From Palsa-504 sp963739615 (lineage in GTDB: Bacteria > Actinomycetota > Actinomycetes > Streptosporangiales > Streptosporangiaceae): a stretch of 64,000 nucleotides of DNA. Positions 8,985-17,543 of the stretch are shown piece by piece; the stretch's first letter is position 1; each line of letters begins with the position of its first letter. The stretch spans positions 1 through 64,000 of the forward strand of contig CAVUBD010000019.1 of NCBI GenBank assembly GCA_963739615.1, read 5' to 3'. The notes beneath the pieces are model-generated. The model ran no database searches and was not told the origin of the DNA. It saw only the letters and a list, made by a program, of their open reading frames with translations. The translations under genes and the position numbers were made by a program.

Positions 8985-9322
8985 TGACCGGTCTCGACGT
9001 CGTCGAAGACGGTGGCGGTGAGCCGGACCTTCACCTGGTGGCGGCGGGCGGCGGCGTGCAGCCACATCGTCCCGCCGCTCATCTGGTGCTCGCGGTAGTC
9101 CTCCAGGACCAGTGCCGACTGCCAGGCGCCGAAGGCGGCCCGCACCTGAGCAGCCGGGGCCAGGCCGTTCACCTGCCCGGCCAGCACCGACCCGGCTGGC
9201 CCCACCGTCCAGGAGATACACGGCAGGCCGGGGTGGGCGGCCAGGATCGAGGCGAGCTCGGCTGCGGCCCGCCGCTGCCACCAGGCCCGCTCTCCCTGGG
9301 TGATCTCGCAGGACCCGGTCAC
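8981..9322 (-). CDS. unknown 113-residue protein between the two transposon recombinases
   Basis: I do not recognise this protein. It starts at a GTG overlapping the TnpA-like stop (GTGA) and ends overlapping the TnpB-like GTG start, so it is locked into the operon by overlaps on both sides. It has an amphipathic start (ERAWWQRRAAAELASILAAH), a GLPCISWTV segment and a basic C-terminal part (HAAARRHQVKVRLTATV). There is no signal peptide or membrane segment. Classical Tn554 has only tnpA, tnpB and tnpC, so this is an extra cargo or accessory gene. A role in DNA binding or in control of transposition is only a guess. Confidence 0.65.
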   Translation of the reverse strand: MTGSCEITQGERAWWQRRAAAELASILAAHPGLPCISWTVGPAGSVLAGQVNGLAPAAQVRAAFGAWQSALVLEDYREHQMSGGTMWLHAAARRHQVKVRLTATVFDDVETGQ

Positions 9323-10434
9323 AGGGTCACCTCGCTGCCGGTGGCGCTGAACCAGCCAGCAGCCTCCATCGCCTTGCGGGCGTCTTCCACGGTCAGGTGC
9401 CCGTAGATCGAGGAGGTGGTGGTGATCGAGGAATGGCCCAGCAGCTTCGACACGACCTCGATCGGCACGCCGTCCCGCAGCGCCCTGGTCGCATAGGCGT
9501 GACGCAGAAAATGGGGGTCGACGTCGATTCCGGTCTTCTTCCGCAGCCGCAGCACCAAGTCATAGACGGCCGCGTAACTCCAGGCCTGGCCGCGGGGCTC
9601 GGCGAACAGGTTCACGAATAGGTAGTCACTATCAAGATCGCCGTATTCGGTGGCCAGATAGTCGCCCCACAACCTGATCAGCGGTGCGCTGACGGGGATG
9701 GTGTGCTGCTGCCGGGACTTGCACCGGGCCCCGTTGGCGTTGTCGCGGGGCACGATCGTCACCGTCCGCCCGGCCGCGGCGATGTCAGCGTGCCGCAGGC
9801 CCAGGGCCGCACCGATCCGAACGCCCGAATCCCACAAAAGCGCGAAGAGGAAACGGTCCCGCAGATGCTCACACGCGTCCAGGATCGCCTGCATCTCCGC
9901 CGCCGTCACCACCCGCGGCACCTTCTTCGGCACCTTCAACGCGATGGTCCGCCGGGCCTGCGGCTTGTCCTTCGCCACGTGGTGCAGGAAGCTCTTGAAC
10001 CCCCCGTTCCGGCGGCCGCCGGCCTGCCAGGTGATCAGCAGCTCCCCGACATCCACGCCGTGGCGCACCTGGTGGGCGTAGAACGCCGACAGCGCCGACA
10101 GTTTCCGGTTCACACTCGCCGCACCCACCTGCGGGCCCGCCGAGGGCAGCACAGCCACCTGCCCGGCCCGCCCGGCCGGCGGCAACGCCAGCCAGGCCAC
10201 GTAACCGCCCAGGTCCTCCAGCCGCACCTCCCGCCAGTCCAGACCCCGATGATCAAGAAAGACGAAGTAATCCTTCAGATCATGGGCATAGGCCTTGACC
10301 GTGTTCGGCGACCGCTCGACCGCGGTCAGGTAGGCCAGGTATCGCTCCACCGGCCCGATCGGGACACCGTCATCACCCAGGACAGTCCACGACTCCACCC
10401 GCGAGCCGGGTACCTCCACCCGCTGAACCTGCAT
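9319..10434 (-). CDS. tyrosine recombinase (TnpA-like)
   Basis: A 371-residue site-specific recombinase, first gene of the transposon operon. The N-terminal SAM-like core-binding domain contains SPNTVKAYAHDLKDYFVFLD. The catalytic domain has Arg in DSGVRIGAALGLRHAD, HxxR in PHFLRHAYATRAL, and the second His and nucleophilic Tyr in LGHSSITTTSSIYGHL. All five expected residues appear to be present, so it looks active. The stop overlaps the next gene by four bases. About 120 bases separate its ATG from the right terminal repeat, leaving room for a promoter. Confidence 0.9.
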   Translation of the reverse strand: MQVQRVEVPGSRVESWTVLGDDGVPIGPVERYLAYLTAVERSPNTVKAYAHDLKDYFVFLDHRGLDWREVRLEDLGGYVAWLALPPAGRAGQVAVLPSAGPQVGAASVNRKLSALSAFYAHQVRHGVDVGELLITWQAGGRRNGGFKSFLHHVAKDKPQARRTIALKVPKKVPRVVTAAEMQAILDACEHLRDRFLFALLWDSGVRIGAALGLRHADIAAAGRTVTIVPRDNANGARCKSRQQHTIPVSAPLIRLWGDYLATEYGDLDSDYLFVNLFAEPRGQAWSYAAVYDLVLRLRKKTGIDVDPHFLRHAYATRALRDGVPIEVVSKLLGHSSITTTSSIYGHLTVEDARKAMEAAGWFSATGSEVTL

Positions 10435-10556
10435 CGCTCCTCCACTTCATCGACGTACTGGATGAAGCGGGAGATAACCATGTCCATCAGGCAGACGCCA
10501 GGGACCCACGTGCCGCTGCTGGACGTAGAAGACGACCCGCAAGGAGCTTCAGATAA

Positions 10557-10562
10557 CGTGCG
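10557..10562 (+). repeat. CGTGCG, right core copy of Tn554-like insertion
   Basis: Second copy of the six-base core, directly after the AGATAA end of the transposon. See the copy at 6119-6124. Confidence 0.75.
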
Positions 10563-11864
10563 GGTAAAGCTCCTCCGCCATGGTCCAGATCCAGGCGGCG
10601 CCATCGCCGAGGGCGACGACCTGGCGGAAGTGGTCCCCGCCGCGGCGCAGGTACTCGGCCCGCACCAGCCGGGCGAGGGCGTCCCTGCCGTCGAAGGTGG
10701 CCACGTAGGTGGAGGAGCCGGGATCCATCACCGGCCTGCCGTCGTCATCCAGGGCCGAGACGGTGAACAGCCGGGCGAGCTTGACCTCGCGGGTGCCGGC
10801 GCTGCCGTCCTCGCCCTTGCCCTGGCGGCCCTCGGTCTCGCTGGCGCGGACCGGCACGCCGGTGCCGTCGGTCTCGACGTAGAGCATGTCCGGGACCGGG
10901 GCCGCCGGGGCCAGCGGCACGATCTTGCGGGCGCGGAGCGCGGCGGCCTCGGCCTCGCCCGCCGCCCGGGCGGCCGCGCCGGACGCCTCGGCGGACCGCT
11001 CGACGGTCCTGGCGCTGACGGTGATGCCGGCCAGCCCGGCGATCAGCCCGGCGGCGCGGGCGAACGACGTCTCGGCCCCGGCCAGCGCGGTCATCTCGGC
11101 CAGGCCGGGCGACAGCGCGCCGGCCGGCAGCAGGCCCAGCCGGGCGTCGCGGGGCGCGAACCCGCGCCGGCACGGCGGGCAGTGGTACCACGCCCGCTGC
11201 AGCGTGACCGCGCCGAGGACCGTGGTGACCGTCTTGGGCCGCCCGCCCGCGTAGGCAGCCTGCCCGCCGCAGCCGGCGCACCCGGCGTGCGGGCCGGCGT
11301 AGCCGTCGTCCTGCTGATCCAGCACCGCCTGCAGCAGCGCCGCCCCGGAACTGGCCAGCGCGGCGCGCATCGCCTCCTCCAGCACGCCCAGCCCCTGCCC
11401 GGAGCCGAGCAGGCCCGCGGCCAGGCCGGCCAGCCTGCCTACCTCGGCGGCGGCGGCCTCCTCGAGCCGCGCCGCGAGCCCCCCCTTTCCCCTTCCGGCG
11501 GAGGGGGCGCCGTCCCGGCCGTCACCGGCCGGGACGCGCAGATCGCCTCGCTGACCTGGCTCACCTCCTCCACCAGGCCGGCGAACCGCTGGTGCTCGGC
11601 CACCTCCCGGCGCGCCTTCTCCAGCTCCGGGCCCGGTTTCAGGTGCACGTTCACGGTCCTGCCGCCGACCCGGCGGGTCAGGTTGTACTGCGGCCCGTGG
11701 CCGCGGTGGCCGGGCTGCGCGCAGGCGCAGTTCGGCTTGCCGCACTTGCGCCACACCGTGTTCAGCGCGCCCCGCCGGAAGTCCCCGGCCTGCGAGATCA
11801 GCGCGAGCAGCTCGGCGCGGCGGCGCTCCAGCCACGCCAGGTCACGCCCGGGGAAGTCAGCCAC
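10557..11864 (-). pseudogene. ISKra4-type transposase, N-terminal part
   Basis: Starts at a GTG (11864) with TGGAGG six bases upstream. The first part is a DUF6788-like domain (GALNTVWRKCGKPNCACAQP, HLKPGPELEKAR). Near 11487, inside a run of seven G followed by C, the frame moves back one base and continues with a zinc-ribbon (CAGCGG, CPPCRRGF) and the DDE-type region with DMLYVETDGTGVP. It stops at ELYPH where the Tn554-like element begins. The G GGG GGC sequence is a plausible -1 slippage site, and frameshifting is known in some ISKra4 members; an indel in the G run is the alternative. Confidence 0.8.
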
Positions 11865-11976
11865 GGGATACCTCCACATCTGAGTGTCAGCATCACTCAG
11901 ACTACGCCGCTGACGTGCCCAGGCAAAGCACCCTCACAATTCAGTCGTGCACCCTACTGACATTCCGCTGGCGGGT

Positions 11977-13402
11977 TCAGTGGTGCTGGCGGGGCCTGGT
12001 GCGCCGGGCGGCCGGGTTGAGGTGCCCTGAGCTGGTGATGCGGGCGCGGCAGCCTGCCTCGGTGGCGGGGGTCCAGGGGATGCACAGCTTGCGGCCTGGG
12101 CTGCGGCGGGCGTCTAGCTGCCCGGTTTCGATCCAGTAGTAGACGACGCCGGGGCTGCAGCCGAGCCGGCGGGCTGCCTCAGCGACGCTGATCTCGGTGC
12201 CGTGGTAGGGAGAGGGGGCGGGGATCTGGTAGGCGTGGCGGACCCACTGGACGGCTTTGATGTCGAACGGGCGGCCCGCGCCGGTGCGGTATCCGCGCTG
12301 GGCGAGGATGGCGACCAGGCCGGTGTTGCTGGTGACGGGGCCGAGTTCGCGGATCAGCTCGGTGGCCGGGGTGGGCGTGGGGGCGGGTACCCCGGTGGGC
12401 CTGGGACGGTCGATAACGATCTCGTCGGCGGCTCCGGTGTGCCAGCGGATCCCGATCCGGGCCTTGGCGCGGTCGGCTTCGGGCAGCAAGGTGACGTCGG
12501 CGATGAGGGTGCGCAGCAGCCGCTTGCGGTCGCGCGGGGTGGTGGTGGCGGCGTGCCACAGCGCGGGCAGGCCGGCGGCGAGTTTTCCCAGGCTGGCCCG
12601 GTCCGGCAGCGGCGGGAGGGCATCCTGGGCGGCTGTCAGGGCCTGCCCGGCGTCGGCGAGCGCGGCGAGCCTGGCTTCCCAGCGGGCCTCCAGGGTGCGG
12701 GCGACCAGCCGGTTCTCCGGCTCGACCTGGCCGAAGGCCCGCTCGGCGCGGTCGGCCTCATACCGGGCACGCTCCACGGCCAGCTCGGCCGCGCGGCTGG
12801 TCCGCTGGTGCTGGCCGGCCACCTCATCAGCGGCGGCGAGCGCGAGCGTGACCTGCTCGGGAGTCAGCGCGTCCAGCAGCACCCCGGCAACGGCGTCGTC
12901 GACCACGTGCGCGGCGATGCTGCGGCAGCCGGGGGTTTTCTTGCCGTCGCGGTGGGAGTGGCATTCATAGCTGGCCCGGTCATCGCCGTGGTAGTTGGCG
13001 GCCACCGGCCCGCCGCAGCCGCCGCAGAGAATGATCCCCTGGCACAGCGCGGTGCCTTCCCGCACTGGCCGGCCGCCGCCCCCGGTGTGGTTGGCGGCCA
13101 GCCGCGCCTCGATCGCCAGGTACTCCTGCCAGGTGATGTACCCGGGGTGATGGTCATTGATCAGCACCGGCCACTGCGCGCGGGGAAGGTCTGCCGTCAC
13201 CGTGCGCACGTTCCCGTCGGCGTCTATTTTCTTGCGGGTCACGCACCGGCCGTAAACATAGGCGCCGGCGTAGGCGGGGTTCTTCAGCACCTGCAGCACC
13301 CGGTGGTGGGTCAGCGGCGCCCAGCGCAGCTGCCCGGCCCAGGCGCCGCCGTAAGCCCGCTGGGGGAACTTGCGGCCGGCGAACGCCGCCACGACGCCGT
13401 AA
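11977..13402 (-). pseudogene. large serine recombinase, C-terminal part
   Basis: Continues the recombinase from YGVVAAFAGRKFPQRAY to the stop at 11977. It contains the recombinase domain (LKNPAYAGAYVYGR), a zinc-ribbon (CQGIILCGGCGGPV ... C ... GCRSI), a long coiled coil, and a late helix-turn-helix (SVAEAARRLGCSPGVVYYW) typical of large serine recombinases. It lacks the catalytic domain, which lies at 14727-15356 beyond the ISAzo13-type insertion. Rejoining restores AGSA-YGVV in frame. Confidence 0.85.
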
Positions 13403-14726
13403 GCGCTCGCGCAGAAACTAAAGGGAGTTGTCCGAATAATCCCCTGGTCGTTTGTGGTATGTCGAATGGATGCTGACTGACGCGGAGATAGCCGCCCGGT
13501 ATGTCAAGATCCGTCCTTATCTCGATGAGCGCCAGCGGCGGCTGTGGCTGGGCGTGGAGGCTCAGGCGCTCGGCAGCGGCGGCGTGGCCGTGATTGCCCG
13601 CGCCACCGGCGCGGACGTGAAGACGGTGCGCCGGGGCACGGCCGAGATCGAGTCCGGCGCGGAGCCCGGCGGGAGGGTGCGCGGTCCCGGCGGCGGGCGG
13701 CCTGGCCTGCCGGAGCTGGACGCCGGGCTGGTGCCCGCGCTGGAGGCGCTGGTCGATCCGGCCACGCGGGGCGACCCGATGTCGCCGCTGCGCTGGACGA
13801 CGAAGTCGACCGCCCATCTGGCCAGCGAGCTAACCGGTCAGGGCCACGCGGTGACGGCGCGGACCGTGGCCAGCCTGCTGGCCGGGGCCGGGTACAGCCT
13901 GCAGGGCAACGCCAAGACCATCGAGGGGAAGCAGCACCCCGACCGTGACGCCCAGTTCCGGTACATCAACGCCCAGGTCACAGCGTTCCAGGACGACGGC
14001 AGCCCGGTGATCAGCGTGGACGCAAAGAAGAAGGAGAATGTCGGGAACTTCAGGAACGGCGGGGCGGAATCGGGCGCCGGCCGGGCAGCCCGAGCGGGTC
14101 AGCGTCCACGACTTCCCCGACGAGGAGCTGGGCAAGGTCACCCCGTACGGGATCTACGACCTGACCGCGAACACCGGCTGGGTCAACGTGGGCACCGATC
14201 ACGACACCGGCGCGTTCGCCGTCGCCTCGATCCGCTCCTGGTGGAACGGACCCGGCCGGGCCGCCTACCCCGCGCCCGGCGGCTGCTGGTCACCGCCGAC
14301 TCCGGCGGGTCCAACGGCTCCCGGCTGCGGCTGTGGAAGACCGAGCTGGCCGCGTTCGCCGCCAAGGCCGGCCTGGACATCACCGTGCTGCACCTGCCAC
14401 CGGGAACCAGCAAGTGGAACAAAATAGAGCACCGGCTGTTCTCCGCGATCACCATGAACTGGCGGGGCCGGCCGCTGGTCTCCCACGAGGTCATCATCGA
14501 GACGATCAGCGCGGTCACCACCAGAACCGGCCTGAAGGTCACCGCCGTCCTGGACACCGGAATCTACCCCAAGGGCATCAGGATCCCGGACAAGGACATG
14601 AAGGCATTCGAGGCCCGGCACCTCCAGCGCCACCAGTTCCACGGCAACTGGAACTACACCATCCCAGCAGACCCGCCCGGCGACACGACACGCCCGAATG
14701 AAGGGAATTAATTATTGCGCGAGCGC
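13403..14726. mobile_element. ISAzo13-type insertion sequence
   Basis: A 1324-bp element starts and ends with inverted copies of GCGCTCGCGCA and is flanked on both sides by TAA (13400-13402 and 14727-14729). One transposase gene lies on the plus strand. It is inserted in the serine recombinase gene between its catalytic and recombinase domains; removal restores the frame. The short T/A-rich duplication fits the ISAzo13/IS630 relatives. Confidence 0.85.
13470..14711 (+). pseudogene. ISAzo13-type transposase with two compensating frameshifts
   Basis: Transposase with an N-terminal helix-turn-helix part (GGVAVIARATGADVKTVRRG), ISVDAKKKENVGNF with the first catalytic Asp, VTADSGGSNGSRLRLWK with the second, and HLPPGTSKWNKIEHRLF with the final Glu. 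The middle part, VHDFPDEELGKVTPYGIYDL to SIRSWWN, is read in another frame between about 14060 and 14285. An extra G in a GGGG run and a missing G near TACCCC account for both changes. The two changes cancel, so the C-terminus is correct but about 75 residues are garbled. Confidence 0.85.
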
Positions 14727-15356
14727 TAAGCCGACCCGGCCGCGAGAAAGCAGGCGAAGATGTCAGCGACGGCGGCCTGGACCTCGGCATCGGGGTCGGT
14801 CACCGTCGCGCCGTCGGCGTCGTAGACCAGCCCGACCGGCAGCGGGGCACGCAGCTCGCCGCGTTCGGCGGCGGCCCGCTTGGCCGCCTGCAGCCGCCCG
14901 GCCATGATGTGCAGCTCCGCCTGGCTCATCGTGGATTTCAGGCCCAGCACCAGCCAGTCGTTGAAATCCGAAAGGTCGTAGAACCCCGTCGCTGTCGATC
15001 AGCAGCGTACCGGTCAGCCGGGCCATCTCCGCCAGCCGGGCCAGGTCCGCGTTCGAGCGGCCCAGCCGGGAGATCTCCAGCCCGAACACCGCCCCGATCT
15101 CGCCCAGGCACACCCGGGACATCAGCTCCCGGAATCCCTGCCGGTGCGCCGCTGACGTGCCGGACAGCCCCAGGTCGCGGTCGATCACCTCCACATCCCG
15201 CGGTGCCCAGCCCAGCGCCACCGCGGTGTCGGCCAGCGCGTACTGCCGCCGCGTCGACTCGGTGTGCTCGCGGACCTGCATCAGGGTCGACTGCCGCAGG
15301 TAGATTAGCGCCGTCCTGGCCCGGTGCCCGCCGGTGATCTTGTGCTCGCCGTTCAC
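14727..15356 (-). pseudogene. large serine recombinase, catalytic N-terminal part
   Basis: Starts at GTG 15356. ALIYLRQSTLMQVREHTEST supplies the catalytic Ser and first Arg of the resolvase fold, and GLEISRLGRSNADLARL is the conserved active-site helix. Near 14985 one extra G in GACGGGG shifts the frame; FYDLSDFNDWLVLGLKSTMS and AAKRAAAERGELRA continue correctly in the next frame. It is cut at AGSA by the ISAzo13-type element. With its other half at 11977-13402 it would exceed 650 residues. It is the mover of the 5486-16109 element. Confidence 0.85.
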
Positions 15357-15450
15357 GCATGCCTCCCAGCGCGCAGATCGTCATGCCGGCCACGGCCGCC
15401 ACCGCCTCCGCCCGCGCGGGGCCGGCCAGCATGACGGCGGCGGGCACCGG

Positions 15451-15804
15451 CTACTCCAGTTCCCGGCGGGCCAGCAACTCGGCGTTGACCGCCGAGATCT
15501 CCGCCAGCACCGCCTCGACCTGCTCGCCGCGCTGCAGGTAGCGGCGCACCACCGCGGCCAGGGCAGCGGGAACGTACCGTGCCCGGCCGCGGCCAGCCGG
15601 GCGCGGGGTGAAGTAGGCGTACGGGCCGTGCGGCTCCCCGTCCGCGCACCGGCAGCCAGCCCTGCCGCACCGACGCGATTGCTCGGTCAGCGACCCGGCC
15701 AGCACCTGCTGCACGTCCCCCAGCCGCGCGGCCAGCGCCCGCCGCCGTGCCCGCAGCTGCCGGGCCGGCAGCCGCGCGAGATCGTCGTTGTGTGCATTCA
15801 TCAC
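15451..15804 (-). CDS. DUF6788-like protein
   Basis: A 117-residue protein with a small cysteine motif (RRCGRAGCRCADGEPHGPY) and a coiled-coil end. It resembles the DUF6788 domain that is also fused to the N-terminus of the neighbouring ISKra4 transposase. Its place between a DUF5372-like gene and a serine recombinase, all on the same strand, suggests an accessory protein of the recombinase element. Molecular function is unknown. The frame is intact. Confidence 0.7.
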   Translation of the reverse strand: MMNAHNDDLARLPARQLRARRRALAARLGDVQQVLAGSLTEQSRRCGRAGCRCADGEPHGPYAYFTPRPAGRGRARYVPAALAAVVRRYLQRGEQVEAVLAEISAVNAELLARRELE

Positions 15805-15834
15805 ACAAGATAATGCCGTGACCAGCCACCAGGA

Positions 15835-16094
15835 TCAACGACCCTGCAATGAACGGATCAGCGTGTCGAGCGCGGCCAGGCCCTCCGCCGACACCCGGCA
15901 CTCCAGCGGGGCTGGCCCCCGGTCTGTCCACGACTCGCGCACCGTCACGCGGCCCAGCTCAGCGCTCTCGCCGACCAGCACCACCGCGCCGGCGCGGCGC
16001 TTGGCGAACAAGACCTCCAGCCGCTTCCCGCTCAGCGGATGAAACGGATGCGTGATAAGAACAGAACCCGAAAGCTCCCTGGAAGCAACGGCAC
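15835..16094 (-). CDS. DUF5372-like small protein, start uncertain
   Basis: The recognisable part is VLITHPFHPLSGKRLEVLFA, then GRVTVRESWTDRGPAPLE and a stop at 15835. It matches the short proteins (DUF5372 type) that accompany serine recombinases in integrative elements. No ATG or GTG precedes it in frame. A GTG at 16094 opens VPLLPGSFRVL one frame over, which suggests a one-base change near 16055. I place the start there with caution. Function unknown. Confidence 0.5.
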
Positions 16095-16109
16095 TATGCC
16101 GCCTCCGCT

Positions 16110-16410
16110 GCGATGCCGAGCGGGCGCTGCCGCCCGTCCGGCTTCGGGATGTACACCCGCCGAGAAGGGCTCGCCCGGTATTCCCCGCTGCGGACACGGT
16201 CGGAGCAGGGCTTCCAGGCTGGCTCGCGATCCTGCGCTCGTAGGCGCCGCCAGCGTCACCTGATCGATCCCGGGCCGCGGCCTTCGGGTTGAGCCGCCGC
16301 ATAGGCCGCCCAGCAGGCGATCCCGGCGTGACATGGTGCAGCAGCGCGGTGAACCGCGCATCCTTGTCCTTCAGCGCGACCTCGCGCACACGGCCCAGCC
16401 CATTTGACAC
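16110..16410 (-). pseudogene. ltrA: group II intron reverse transcriptase/maturase, 5' third
   Basis: The minus strand shows VREVALKDKDARFTALLHHV, then LNPKAA, GIDQVTLAA, AYERRI, ASLEALL and finally SGEYRASPSRRVYIPKPDG and RQRPLGIA. These are consecutive pieces of a group II intron maturase N-terminus but sit in three different frames. At least four shifts in 300 bases make this a truly decayed gene rather than a sequencing artefact. It ends at the GCGA where the serine-recombinase element begins; the rest is at 4458-5485. Confidence 0.75.
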
Positions 16411-16925
16411 GCCTGGCCCGGCACTGCGTCCGGGACGTGTTTCACCGTCCGTGTTCCCCGCAACTCAGTTCCTTTCCTCCCCTGCCTCCTCAGCTCCTCA
16501 CCTCGTTCGGCAGGCTCGCAGGTACTACGAACTGATCCGACTTCCCGCGCCCGTTCATCCGGGGATTACCGCCGAAGCGTTCCCCCGGCGGCCCGCCCGC
16601 TGACCACGCGGACGGGCGGGCACGGGACCTCCCGGTTCTCGCGCACGAAGGTTCCGCACATGCCATGGTTCTCCGACCGCGCGGGGCCCCCTGACAGCTC
16701 GCGCGTAACGCTGCCAGCGGTGTTGCCTTCCGCTTTTAACAGAGCGTGGGCACCCCGGTCTTCTGTCTTTCGCGGCTCAATAGCCCGGCCTGCGCGTACC
16801 CCTGTCAACGCTTCACCACGTCCCTCGCAGGACGCAGCGCATGACTCGGGGCCGCCGTGGGTTCGCTAGCCCTTCGGCGTGGAGCTCTTCCATCTCCTCC
16901 TTCGTGCCGGTTTATCCCGGCGCAC
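16411..16925 (-). ncRNA. group II intron 5' RNA region (domains I-IV start)
   Basis: About 515 bases without a protein gene between the GTGCGCC intron start (16925) and the maturase. The length and position fit domains I to III plus the start of domain IV. The first hairpin (GCCGGGATAAACCGGC) is visible. I did not fold the rest or identify exon-binding sites. Confidence 0.5.
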
Positions 16926-17105
16926 GTTAAATAACAAGCTTAGCGGACCGGAGCCGGAGGCGCTGCCCGGCGAGGTGCCCGGGACGGCCGAGCCTGCCGT
17001 CGGCCGGAATGCCCGCACTGGCGCCCGCGGACACCAGTTGGACCCCTGGCCCGTCTGGCAGCTCTGCGCCCGCGGCCGGCCAGACTCGCGGAGCGCTCGG
17101 CATCC
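16926..17105. other. no gene recognised
   Basis: The first bases on the minus strand (AAGCTTGTTATTTAAC directly before the intron start) are the presumed 5' exon. The remainder has short open frames without recognisable motifs. Confidence 0.3.
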
Positions 17106-17430
17106 TCACGCTTGCCACGTGAGCTGCGCCGAAACTGACAGGTCGACGAACCGGCGGACCAGGAATCCGGGCACCCGGATGCCCATGTCGCGCAAGTCCA
17201 GCCGCGTCGTAGCGCTCACCTGCAGGCGCGGCGTGGTCGCATCGCCTGCCAGCCGCCTGCGGTCGGGTCGATCCGATCCGCGACGATCTCCATCAGCGGG
17301 TACGCGTCGACGGCGAGGAAACGCTTGCTGCGCAGGTCGGTGTCGCGCCGGGCGTTGCCGGTGCCGAGGGTGGCCGGTCCCAGCCGGTCCGTCGAGGCCC
17401 GCTGTTCCGCAGCCGCCCATTCCTCGGTCC
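17106..17430 (-). pseudogene. YceI-type protein remnant
   Basis: Two frames of the minus strand together read TGNARRDTDLRSKRFLAVDA, MEIVADRIDPTAGG and, one frame over, LQVSATTRLDLRDMGIRVPG and DLSVSAQL. Order and wording fit the lipocalin-like YceI family (RRD.HLR..FF and the strand pattern after it). The start is missing and there is an internal frame change near 17245. It is a remnant. Confidence 0.5.
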
Positions 17431-17543
17431 CGAATCAACGAGTAGCACGGTGACACGCCGTAGCAGATGCCTGAGATCAGGGTCTCCCGCTGGGATGATT
17501 GGGCGTGACAGCGCCGGAATCTCTCAGGAGGCAGGTCACCCGG

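Larger units (their letters stand above)
6125..10556 (-). mobile_element. Tn554-like tyrosine-recombinase transposon
   Basis: A 4432-bp element begins TTATCT at 6125 and ends AGATAA at 10556, a six-base terminal inverted repeat, and is flanked by CGTGCG on both sides. It carries four overlapping minus-strand genes: a tyrosine recombinase (TnpA-like), a 113-residue unknown protein, a larger tyrosine recombinase with zinc motifs (TnpB-like) and a small TnpC/DUF6262-like protein. All four frames are intact, in contrast with the surrounding wrecks, so this is the youngest or best-preserved layer. Tn554 family members use two tyrosine recombinases and an accessory protein and move through a 6-7 base core. 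Confidence 0.85.
5571..11973. mobile_element. ISKra4-type insertion sequence, interrupted by Tn554-like transposon
   Basis: Imperfect terminal inverted repeats begin GCCAG at 5571 (plus) and GCCAG at 11973 (minus) and share a perfect internal block GGGTGCACGAC at matching distance. Between them lies one transposase gene on the minus strand, cut by the Tn554-like element. Emptied length is about 1.97 kb. It sits four bases beyond the stop codon of the serine recombinase, so it did not damage that gene. I see no clear target duplication. Confidence 0.75.
5486..16109. mobile_element. serine-recombinase element carrying two further insertions
   Basis: Bounded by GCGA at 5482-5485 and 16110-16113. 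On the minus strand it carries a DUF5372-like protein, a DUF6788-like protein and a large serine recombinase, then about 85 bases to its other end. Subtracting the ISKra4-type element (6403 bp) and the ISAzo13-type element plus one target copy leaves about 2.9 kb, a sensible size for a recombinase with two accessory genes. Removing it rejoins the group II intron maturase in frame. Insertion by the serine recombinase it encodes is the simplest reading, but the short core cannot be distinguished from chance by eye. Confidence 0.7.
4382..16925 (-). mobile_element. group II intron, split by a 10.6-kb insertion
   Basis: The 5' end is set by GTGCGCC at 16925-16919 on the minus strand, the usual start of bacterial group II introns. 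The 3' end is set by a domain V-like hairpin (4422-4454) and a domain VI-like GC hairpin with a bulged A ending in GAC near 4382. Between them lie 5' RNA domains, the first third of a maturase gene (to 16110) and the remaining two thirds (from 5485). Subtracting the insertion 5486-16109 and one GCGA leaves about 1.9 kb, a normal size. Several frameshifts in the maturase and a mismatched domain V pair suggest it is inactive. Exact ends are inferred, not tested. Confidence 0.7.

Noticed and set aside
9703..11883. 726-codon open frame on the plus strand
   Set aside because: It spans antisense of two unrelated genes and a transposon boundary; composition reflects high GC only.
12202..13476. 424-codon open frame on the plus strand
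   Set aside because: Antisense of the serine recombinase C-terminal part, no domains.
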